Source: Macrotis lagotis
Taxonomy: Eukaryota; Chordata; Mammalia; Peramelemorphia; Peramelidae
NCBI RefSeq assembly: GCF_037893015.1
Contig: NC_133665.1
Coordinates: 197,196,714-197,260,713 of the forward strand
DNA length: 64,000 bases
Reading direction: 5' to 3'
The translations under genes were made by a program, and so were the position numbers. The notes beneath the pieces are model-generated. The model was not told the DNA's origin. It saw only the letters and a list, made by a program, of their open reading frames with translations, and ran no database searches. Shown here piece by piece: positions 56,171 to 64,000 of this stretch (positions are counted from its first letter, which is position 1; each line of letters starts with the position of its first letter).

Positions 56171-56330
56171 AGGGGCAGCTAGGTGGGGCAGTGGATAAAG
56201 CACCGGCCCTGGAGTCAGGAGTACCTGGGTTCAAATCCGGTCTCAGACACTTAATAATTACCTAGCTGTGTGGCCTTGGGCAAGCTACTTAACCCCATCT
56301 GCCTTGAAAAAACCTAAAAAAACAACAAAA
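56171..56330 (+). mobile_element. marsupial tRNA-derived SINE
   Basis: Sense copy with AGGGGCAGCTAGGTGGGGC head. Perfect 16 bp duplication CAAAACAATACTATTC (56155-56170; 56331-56346). Confidence 0.97.
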
Positions 56331-56539
56331 CAAAACAATACTATTCTTCAGGGGAAAAAATAAATATTCAAAGAAATAGAGTATTTTCAAGCATTTCTGA
56401 TGAAAGAAAAGAACTTAATAGAAAACTTTTCTATTATAAGTCTCAAGAGAAGTATAACGAGGTAATCATGAAAGGGAAATAATAAAGGACTTAGTAAGAT
56501 TAAACTATTTACATTCTTACTGAATTACAAGTATTTTCT

Positions 56540-57015
56540 TGCATGTACTTTCTCATTAGGGCAGTTAGAAAAAGTATATATAGACAGAGGGCACTGAATG
56601 AATGTTGTATTTTGTCATATACTTTTTTAGTATCTGTTAAGATGATCCCTATAATTTCTGTTGGTTTTGTTATTTATATGTTCAGTAATGTTCAGGGTTT
56701 TCCTAATACTGAATAATCCCTGCCTACCTGGTATAAATACTGGTATATATAAATCCTACCTGGTATAGATATCCCAGTAATAACTTGCTGTAATCTCATT
56801 GCTAAAATTTTATTCAAGATTTTTGCATCAAAACTCCTTTTTCTCTTTTTTTTTTTTAAATAGTTTATACAAAATTGAAATTAATTGTGCCTTAAATGTT
56901 TGGTAGAATTCACTTGTAAATCCATATGGACCTGGAGATTTTTTCTTAGAGAGTTTATTGATAATTTTTTCAATTTCTTTTTCTGAAATGTGTAAGGGAC
57001 TGTTGAAGGTCACAG
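56540..57015 (-). mobile_element. L1 ORF2 fragment (reverse-transcriptase region)
   Basis: On the minus strand 57013-56828 reads [20 protein letters not shown] then [12 protein letters not shown], a conserved N-terminal part of the L1 reverse transcriptase. The left part continues in reverse with stops. It lies beside the LTR of the betaretrovirus-like provirus. Confidence 0.88.
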
Positions 57016-57424
57016 AGAGGTTATTGCATGACTGGGAATGGCCTAGTGGTCCTCTTGCTCAGGTACACCCTTGGCCTAATTTTCTGCATTGGCTCTCTGG
57101 ATTTTCTTATCTGTTCCTCCTGTTTGGCAATTCCTGGAACATTGTGTGAGAGCACTAAACCTGAGAAAGTATATTTTATGAGTTCACTAATCATCTATTG
57201 TCCATGAACATGGAAGCTGTTTGGAAAATGTCATGTGTATGGGAGGAAACCAGGAACTAAAAAGTATATTTAAACTCTTGCTTACTGCTAAATAAACAGA
57301 GAACTTGCTACTTTCTACTCCCTCCTCATTCAAGTTTTGTCTGAGAACTTGACTTCAGCTGGACTGAGTTAAGCAATAGGTTATGATAGTTGTAAATAAT
57401 AGATTAGCCAGCCAGCACACAACA
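57016..57424 (+). repeat. 5' LTR of betaretrovirus-like provirus (ERV-B)
   Basis: The right edge is set by the primer site at 57427. AATAAA at 57291-57296 followed by T/C-rich text gives a plausible R-U5. The left edge is uncertain: the sequence from the end of the L1 fragment (about 57016) may all be LTR, or it may begin near 57143 (TGTGTGAGAGCACTAAACC). No second LTR was found to compare. Confidence 0.5.
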
Positions 57425-57426
57425 AA

Positions 57427-57444
57427 TGGCACTCAAGTGTGGGG
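57427..57444 (+). other. primer binding site, tRNA-Lys1,2 type
   Basis: TGGCACTCAAGTGTGGGG, followed by CTCGAAGG, resembles the tRNA-Lys1,2 primer site used by several betaretroviruses, with a few substitutions. Its position before the gag start supports the call. Confidence 0.75.
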
Positions 57445-57622
57445 CTCGAAGGCTGAAACAAGCTGATTTCAGGACCGTCTGATCGGAGTTCAGGAGAAAG
57501 ACCAAGTAGAACCACACATCAAAGGACTGAGACTTTGGGCCATCATACAAGCAAGGGGACAAAGCTTCCAGACATCATTCCAGAGTGAAAGTCTTCGGAG
57601 AGTTAACGGTTTACTTGTTATC

Positions 57623-58300
57623 ATGGGGCAAACTTAGGGGTTTCTGAAAGGGACAGCTATATCAGAATCATATATAAATTGATAAAAAGACAAAGGTGCT
57701 TAATAACCTTTAAAAGATTAGGGAATTTCTGGAAGTAGCAGAAAAAAAGTATCCCCTTGGTTACATGAAGAGGGGAGTCTGGATCTAGAGAGATGGAAAA
57801 TTTGGGGGGAAATTGCTTTCAGAATATCAAGGAAACAAACCTGAAGAAGTTTCTCTTAACAGTTTTTACTATGTACAATCTTACAAAAAGTGGGCTTGAG
57901 CACTCCTATTTTATTTTAAAGGAAAATAGGTCATTTTTACTGTAGAAACACAGACTACTCCTGACAGAAAAAAAAATCTCTGGAGAGGGAGGAAAAAGAT
58001 AGAGGTCTGGGTTCAGCACCAAGGATGTATCAAATACTGAGTATTCTAATCTAAGGGAGTTAGAACAAAGAAGTGGTGGAAATTGAAAGTAAAAGCAGGG
58101 TATATCTTCCTCCTCCATGGACCAAAGAAAAAGAAACAAGAAAGGTTTAGGATTAGTTCTACAGCGCAATGTAGTAGAGAAACCTCAGCATTACAGAAGG
58201 CTGTTGCAAAGGCCTAAGGCAGGGAGAAAGTTTAGGGGACCTAGGAGCAGAATTTCAGTCATATCCTGTCATTGAGGAGCTGGATCTTGTTAATCCAGGA
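57623..58300 (+). pseudogene. ERV-B gag remnant
   Basis: ATG at 57623 gives MGQT with a myristoylation-type glycine, then a TAG at the fifth codon. After shifts the text near 57717-57800 suggests REFLEVAEKKYP and DLERWKIW, in the style of betaretroviral matrix. Capsid and nucleocapsid are missing or unreadable, and too little room remains before the protease, so most of gag has been deleted. Confidence 0.6.
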
Positions 58301-58679
58301 AACCTTAGGTGAAGATATGAACCAGCCGACCCATACAAAAATATTCATGGTTAAAAGGGAGGAGAAATTTAGGGTACCTCCACATGCTTGTACTGAGGTA
58401 CCTATTTACCCTTTATGATTATGGAGTTTGCAATCATTCTGGATCCACCAAATCTGGGCTATACTAACATCATACCTTTGGTAAGGCACGTGAGGGTGAA
58501 ATTTTTCTCTAATGCAATAGTAAATGTTAATGATGATAATAGCTACATAAATGAGAACCAATGTATAGCTAGCTCAATTGCTTATTTTCTCAGGATCTTT
58601 TATAACTCAGAAAGAAATGGAATTGATAAAAAAACCAAAAGTGAGAAACATTGCAGAAACTATGTGTACTACTACATTT

Positions 58680-58990
58680 TTTGCAGAGAAACCCCTTTGT
58701 GTATCCAAATAGAAAGAATTGCTTTTCTGGGTTTGATTGTCACTGGGGCAGAAGGGACTGTGTTCCCCATACAGAGCTGGCCACAAGCTTGGCCTAAACA
58801 AGCTGCCTATACTAGGCTAATAGGCATTCAGGGTCGACAGGAAACAGAAATTTCTTGTCAAACCTTGAAATGGAGAAAAGAAGATAAGGCAGGAATGATC
58901 ACTCCTTTCTTAGTTGAAGGATGCCCTACAATATTATGGGGAGGAGATAAAGTGTGTCAATTAGGGGCAAATATTAGCATGGATTTTTGA
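58680..58990 (+). pseudogene. ERV-B protease
   Basis: Within the 191-codon open frame from 58415, the part from about 58695 is a retroviral protease. It has LGLIVTGAEGT at the active site, IQSWPQAWPKQ, and the end WGGDKVCQLGA. The catalytic Asp of D-T-G is Val (GTC), so it could not cleave. The first 90 codons of the frame are unrecognised; a dUTPase domain may precede protease in this virus class, but I could not identify one. Confidence 0.8.
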
Positions 58991-59115
58991 TTGGAGCTGC
59001 TGTTGAGTTGGGAATGACTAATATATCGATTGTTAAATTAAATTAGAATGGAAGAATCCACAACCCATATGAGTGGAACAGTGGCCCCTTGATTTTGGCT
59101 TTAAAGGATATAGTT

Positions 59116-59272
59116 GGGGCTGCTAGGTAGCAGTGGATAGAGCACCAGCCCGGGAGTCAGGAGTACCTGAGTTCAAATCCGGCCTCAGACACTTAATAAT
59201 TACCTAGCTGTGGCTTTGGGCAAGCCACTTAACCCCATTTGCCTTGCAAAAACCTAAAGCAAACAAATAAAT
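59116..59272 (+). mobile_element. marsupial tRNA-derived SINE in ERV-B pol
   Basis: Sense copy with a shortened head (GGGGCTGCTAGGTAGCAGTG). Flanked by AAAGGATATAGTT (59103-59115) and AAAGGTTATAGTT (59273-59285). Confidence 0.94.
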
Positions 59273-59285
59273 AAAGGTTATAGTT

Positions 59286-59975
59286 AAGGCACAATTAGAA
59301 CAAGGGCATGTTGAAAAGAGTCAGTCCATGGAACTTCCCTGTACTGGCAATAAAAAAGAAATCAGGAAAATGGAGAATACTAACAGATTTGCGAAAGATC
59401 AATGAGGCTATGAAAGATATGGGTGCTTTACAACCAGAATTACTTTCTCTCAACATGATTTCCAGAGAACAACCACTGTGGGTAAATGATATTAAAGATT
59501 GTTTTTATTTTATTCCCATTCACCCACAAGACTATGAGAAATTTGCTTTTTCCATTCACACTATGAACTTTGGAGCTTCTTATGATAGGTATCATTGGAA
59601 GGTGTTACCAGAGGGAATGAAAAATAGTCTGACTATATGTCACTGTTTGGTTCATGAAGCATTAAAAGGGGTTAGGAATAAATATAAAGATGCATATTTT
59701 TTACATTATATGGATGACATCTTGGCATCTCATGAAAGTAGTGAAGTATTGGAAAAAAATGCTGCAAGATACCATATCTGATCTGGAGGGATATGGGTTA
59801 GTTATAGCTCCAGACAAAATACAAAAGCACCCTCCTTTTCAATATTTAGGTTTTCAGGTAGATTCCACCACCATAAAAATCAAGGCTCCTTCATTGAACA
59901 TAAAAAGGGTATGAACATTAAATTATGCTCAGAAATTGATAGGTGATATACAGTGGATAAGACCTCAGGTCAGGA
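59286..59975 (+). pseudogene. ERV-B reverse transcriptase, N-terminal half
   Basis: The frame from 59308 has SPWNFPVLAIKKKSGKWRIL, TDLRKINEAM, FIPIHPQDYEKFAF and the catalytic YMDD (HYMDDILASH; YMDD at 59707-59718). These are the palm landmarks of betaretroviral enzymes. A frameshift near 59760 moves the rest to another frame, with FQYLGFQV near 59838. It is cut off near 59975 by a SINE, and no RNase H, integrase or env follows. Confidence 0.9.
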
Positions 59976-59977
59976 TT

Positions 59978-60089
59978 TTTTTTTTTTTAGATTTTTCTTT
60001 TTCAAGGCAATGGGGTTAAGTGGCTTGCCCAAGGCCACATGACTAGGTAATTGTTAAGTGTCTGAGGTTGGATTTGAACTCAGGTACTC
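59978..60089 (-). mobile_element. marsupial SINE, head-truncated
   Basis: Reverse-oriented T-tract and tail half (CAAGGCAATGGGGTTAAGTG to GGATTTGAACTCAGGTACTCC). The head half is missing, and the sequence switches abruptly to unrelated DNA at the point where ERV-B also ends. Confidence 0.88.
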
Positions 60090-60575
60090 CATCCTACTTT
60101 GGGAGAAAATATTGGAGATGAGTCAGCATTAAAAGAAAGGCATAACCAGAGAAATAAGGAGTGCAGTTGAATGAGGTGAAGGAACAAGGGTGGGTGTATT
60201 AGAAATGATAGAAAAGTCTCAAACTGAAAGATGTGTAAGGGAAGAGTGGGGAAGAGAAGGGCCATGAAGACCTGATGACTTGAGAGCTGAAGGACCAACT
60301 GATCAAATTTCCAATGACTTGCTGGTAGGAGGATTTTCTTTTGAAACCTCAACACTGGAGGACACTAATTTTTACTGCTTAACAATATGAGACTGTTCAG
60401 AACCCTCTTTCTTCCAATTACTTTTCTCACTTTATCTTCTCCAGGTACTAACTAGGAACTGCTATAGCCAAATTTCCTCTCCCTGCCTTAAGTTCAAATG
60501 TAAGTTGTTATCAGCTCCTTTGCTAGTCCCCTGTTTCAGGGATCAGCTATATTCATTTGTACAGTTATTTTTTTG
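60090..60575. other. unassigned stretch after ERV-B break
   Basis: No viral or repeat sequence was recognised. The join at about 60089 is probably a deletion or rearrangement breakpoint. Confidence 0.35.
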
Positions 60576-60579
60576 TTTG

Positions 60580-61070
60580 TTTGCTTCTTTATTCATTCCT
60601 TTGTTTTTCCAATTATTTGTGGAGATATTTTACAACATTTATTTCTTGTTTTAACAATTACATATAAAGAATAATTTTAATATTAACATTTGTAACATTT
60701 TTGAGTCTCACATTTTCTTCATTCCTCCCTTCCCTCTCACCTCACCTTTACAGCAAGTAATTTAAGTTATACATGTATAACTATATTAACTTTATTTCCA
60801 AAAAAAAATCCATTGTGAGAGAAGCAAAACAATAGGGAAAATGACATCATGAGAGGAAAAAATAAAACATAAAATAAGTTTTTAAAATGTGAAAGTTGTA
60901 TGTAATTGATCTGCATACAGGCTCTATCTTTAGATGTGGATGGCATTTTCCATCACAAGTTTTTTTAGAAGTGACTTTGAACACTTTGATGCATTTCTCA
61001 GTTTATCATAGTTCATCATCACACACTGTTGTTATTGTTGTGTATAATGTGACCTGATTCTGCTTACTTA
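60580..61070 (-). mobile_element. L1 3' UTR fragment
   Basis: TTTTTCCAATTATTTGTGGA, GTAACATTTTTGAGTCTCAC and CCTCCCTTCCCTCTCACCTC follow the usual reverse 3' end pattern (compare 34.9 kb). Confidence 0.6.
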
Positions 61071-61074
61071 CTTG

Positions 61075-61300
61075 GAAATTGCAGGCATGCCCATCAGTTG
61101 TGGCATGGCTGATGAAATCAGGGTACATGAATGCAAGAGAATATCGTGCTATGAGGAAGAACTTGCAGAAGATGATTACAGGAAAACCTAGAACAACTTA
61201 ACTGATACAAATTTTAGTGAGCAGAACCAGGAGAATACTGTTATCAGCAATAGAAATATTGTCTGATGATTAAGTGGGATTGACATACCTCATTTCAACA
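61075..61300 (+). mobile_element. L1 3' end fragment (sense)
   Basis: In sense, GGCATGGCTGATGAAATCAG, AATGCAAGAGAATATCGTG and AGAACTTGCAGAAGATGATT resemble the last part of ORF2 and the 3' region. It lies tail to tail with the reverse fragment at 60.6-61.1 kb. Confidence 0.4.
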
Positions 61301-62100
61301 ATACAAAGTCTTATCTGCTGGTTAGGGTTTCTTATATTCAACTCTTGGTTTGGTTGAATTTACATAAGCCCCTTCATCATAGTCTTACCTTCACTTCCTT
61401 CATAGTACTTATCTTTACCCCTAAACTTACTGTTTTCTCATCTTTCCCATTTAGCTCAGTCTCAGAGTCTTTTAATATTTCTCCTTTATTATTCAATAGC
61501 ACAGAATTTGGTAATACTTTTAGGTAGAATCAGGAAAGATCATGACTTTGGATTAGAAATATTTGTATCTGAATCTTGTATGATCTAATGGGATATAGTT
61601 TCTTTATCTAACAAAGTGGTTGACCAGATGGACAAGTAGGGTTCTTTATCTGTATCCCATGATCCAGTGATGTCATTTCCTGGCTGTGAGAACTGAGGGA
61701 AGGGGAGCAATGAGTTCCTGAACAGAGTCATGGAATTTAAGGCCAAGGCTTCCTAGCAGAGAGCATTGAGGCATGAGGAGTGGGGCTTAAGGGAGAGTAG
61801 GCACCAGATCCCTAGTTTGAAGAGCACCTTGGTTTGTTGGTAACTTTGGTAGGGAGAGATAGAATGAGATATATATTTGAGAGATACTACCTCTGAGTGG
61901 GAAGAATCCCAAGAAGCCCTGGTTTTCAGAGCTAGTTCATATGAGGAGCTTATCCATGATGGATGTCCATCATTTTGATGAAGATGTCTATTGTTTAGGG
62001 GCCTACAAGCTCAGTATGAGTCAACAAGGTATAAGAACCCCAAAAGTTAATGGTATCGATGGAGGACTTGCCTTAGGAGCATAATTTCTGGAGTAAGAAG
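61301..62100. other. unassigned stretch
   Basis: No gene or repeat recognised. Confidence 0.3.
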
Positions 62101-62104
62101 TTGT

Positions 62105-62265
62105 GGATGCTCAGGAGCAGTGGGTAGAGCAATGGGTTTGTAGTTAGAACACCTGACTTCAGATTCATGAACTGAGTGACCCTAAGGAAATGGTCTAAAT
62201 GCTTTTTGTCTTAGTATTCTCAACTATAAAATGAGGATCAGGAATACACCAATTTCACATATTTT
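62105..62265 (+). mobile_element. old SINE remnant (MIR or Mar1-like)
   Basis: GTGGGTAGAGCAATGGG, GACTTCAGATTCATGAACTG and CTCAACTATAAAATGAGGAT are in the order of an old tRNA-derived SINE. Confidence 0.5.
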
Positions 62266-62269
62266 ATGT

Positions 62270-62925
62270 TGAAAGTTCAATGTATGTTTTGAATTGGGTT
62301 TAAAAGAATATGTAGAAAGGAGATTGAGAAGCTGAAGACTCTCTAGTGCAACAAAATGGAAAGAGGTCCATGTGGATGTACCGTTTAAGGGTCAGGTCAA
62401 AGAGTCTCAGACATTGGGTGGCGAAGCTGGGATAATGTGACAATTTTTTAAAGTGTTTTGAAAGGTTGGCATGTGTAAGAGGGCCCAAGTGTTTGGGCCC
62501 AATGGTCAAAATGGAAACAATAAGAAGGGTCAGCCTGCAAAAAGTTAAAGGCTATAAAATAAAAAAAAGAAATTAAAAAATTATTTATTTCCTATAGGAG
62601 GATGAGCTCCATCAGGATGAATAGTTGATTCCTCCTCACTAGAAAACTTTAAGGTAAGGTGAGATAAGCACTTGTTTGTATTGTAGACCTGGGATTTTCA
62701 GTTATTGGCTGGGCTAAAGAATAAGTGAGGTCTGTTTGTATTCTAATATTCTATGACATCTTGGTATCCTAGATCCCCAAGCTTCTCAGAATGGGCCTGT
62801 TAAGGTCTTTTAACTCTCATCTGAAGGGAAGACATGCTCTCCTGTTTAATCCATTTATAACCTATCAGAGACTATACAAGTTTCTGAGTATTTATTTTTT
62901 TGTTTTTATTTTATTTATTTTAAAT
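62270..62925. other. unassigned stretch, possible old LINE tail
   Basis: Text near 62.59-62.76 kb (GATGAATAGTTGATTCCTCC, GTTATTGGCTGGGCTAAAG) may be an eroded repeat tail. Nothing else was recognised. Confidence 0.3.
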
Positions 62926-63175
62926 TAATTTCCTTTTTAAAAATTTATTTATACATTCCTAAAATAGTCTTGTTTTTTTAAATATTTTTTAAAAATACTC
63001 TTACTCTAAGAGTTAACATAATCCCTGCTCCCACCCCTGACAAAAATAAAAAAAATCTCACAAGAAATAAAGTGAAAGAAAGAGGGAAAAAATGTGCTTT
63101 AGTCTGTGTTCTGATACCATCAATTCTGTGTGGTAGATCACATTCTTTATCATAAGTCCATCAGAGGGGCAGCTA

Positions 63176-63321
63176 GGTGGTGCAGTGGATAGAGCACAGA
63201 CCCTGGAGTCAGGAGTACGTGGGTTCACATCTAGCCTCGGACACTTAATAATTACCTGGCTGTGTGGCTTTGGGCAAGCCACTTAACCCCATTTGCCTTG
63301 CATAAAAAAAAATTAAAAAAA
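63176..63321 (+). mobile_element. marsupial tRNA-derived SINE in half-L1 D
   Basis: Sense full copy GGGGCAGCTAGGTGGTGCAG to TTGCATAAAAAAAAATTAAA. Perfect 14 bp duplication ATAAGTCCATCAGA (63162-63175; 63322-63335). Confidence 0.96.
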
Positions 63322-63448
63322 ATAAGTCCATCAGAGAAGTTACTTTCACAGTTGAAGTTTCTGTTTGCAATTCTCTCTATCCATTTCTCCCCACTATCAG
63401 TTATTATGTTTTCTCTCTCCTTTTACTCTGTCCCTCATCAGAAGTGTG

Positions 63449-63605
63449 CTGTGGGACAGCTGAGTGGCACAGAGGACAGAGCACCAGCCCTGGGGGCAAG
63501 AGGCCCCAAGCTGACATCCCACCCCAGACACCCAGCATCCACCTATCCCCATGGTCCTGGATGGACCATCCAATCCCACCACCTTGCAAAAAAGTAAAAA
63601 AGAAA
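63449..63605 (+). mobile_element. SINE-like block in 3' region of half-L1 D
   Basis: GGGACAGCTGAGTGGCACAG, GGCAAGAGGCCCCAAGC and GATGGACCATCCAATCCCAC match the blocks at 14653 and 27765 at the same place in the element. Confidence 0.75.
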
Positions 63606-63741
63606 GTGTATTACATCTGACTATGCTCTCCCATGAGCTACCCTCTCTCCTCTATCCCTCTCTCCCCTGCCTTCCCCCTGTCACCCGTCCCCTTTCTCCC
63701 ATCCCCTTTCTCTCCTTTTTTTTTCTAGATTTCTATATTAA

Positions 63742-63742
<1 letters not shown>

Positions 63743-63782
<40 letters not shown>
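63743..63782. repeat. (AT)n microsatellite
   Basis: Pure TA dinucleotides for about 40 bases within half-L1 D. The Tyr-Ile frame over it is an artefact. Confidence 0.95.
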
Positions 63783-63784
<2 letters not shown>

Positions 63785-64000
63785 ATAGTTAATTTCATTT
63801 CTGAGCCATTTCCAATGAAAACAAAGCTCTCTCAATCCCCCTCACCTTACCCCCTTCCATATCATTGCAGAAGTTATTTTTGACTCTTTTATAAGAAATA
63901 TCTTAGTCTATTCTCCCTCTCCTTTCCTTTCTCCCAGGAAATTTCCTTTTCACCCATTTACTCCATTTAAAAATATTATATCTTCAAATTCAGCTCTCTC

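Larger units (their letters stand above)
62940..64000 (-). mobile_element. half-L1 (HAL1-type) element D, 3' part, cut by window end
   Basis: Follows half-L1 A from ATTTATACATTCCTAAAATA through CCATTTCCAATGAAAACAAAG to the window edge, staying within the 3' region (ORF1 would lie beyond 64000). It has the SINE-like block at 63449 and one later SINE at 63176. Confidence 0.8.

Overview
This is vertebrate nuclear DNA, almost certainly from a marsupial. About twenty copies share one tRNA-derived SINE whose body reads like GGGGCAGCTAGGTGG...TGCAAAAACCTAAA. This is the marsupial-type family, related to those called WSINE, WALLSI or Mar1. Most copies have target-site duplications (TSDs) readable by eye. 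Older SINEs with an RTE-type tail, MIR copies, L2 ends, L1 and half-L1 (ORF1-only LINE) copies and two endogenous retroviruses make up most of the rest. There is no bacterial, viral-genome or plasmid architecture, and no operons, ribosome binding sites or CRISPR. Most long open frames are shadows or repeat remnants.

Layout. 0-3 kb: AT-rich DNA with L1 fragments. 3.2-5.9 kb: a GC-rich area ending in a CpG island with GC boxes, a CCAAT box and an ETS-like site. On the minus strand a short first coding exon with good Kozak context and a GTAAGG donor can be chained in phase to four further exon-like pieces, giving a candidate gene of unknown identity. 5.9-7.9 kb: minus-strand L1 pieces. 8.2-19.9 kb: a complete but dead gammaretrovirus-like provirus (LTR, tRNA-Pro-like primer site, gag, pro, pol, env, purine tract, LTR). 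It is interrupted by three SINEs and by one 3.2 kb half-L1. 20-25 kb: old repeats and a 228 bp direct duplication. 25.1-26.0 kb: a minus-strand C2H2 zinc-finger pseudogene. 27.1-30.4 kb: a second half-L1. 31-34 kb: L2 debris and a solo LTR of the same family as the provirus at 8.2 kb. 34.9-48.2 kb: several minus-strand L1 3' ends, SINEs, and a GC-rich 337 bp solo LTR with a 6 bp TSD at 40.8 kb. 48.9-50.5 kb: a 267 bp inverted repeat around a 1.06 kb spacer. 50.9-52.1 kb: a decayed RTE-type reverse transcriptase. 52.2-56.2 kb: nested insertions (SINEs and a half-L1 inside an L1 ORF1). 57.0-60.1 kb: the 5' half of a betaretrovirus-like provirus (primer site for tRNA-Lys1,2; gag start; protease; reverse transcriptase). 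62.9-64.0 kb: the 3' end of a fourth half-L1, cut by the window edge.

How the parts relate. L1 probably supplied the machinery that moved the half-L1s, which have ORF1 but no ORF2. At least two of these carry an L1-like 3' tail, and three carry the same SINE-derived block in the 3' region, so that block was copied as part of the element. The retroviral genes are all broken by stops, frameshifts or later insertions. The only host genes with any support are the candidate promoter and exon chain at 3.6-5.5 kb and the zinc-finger pseudogene.
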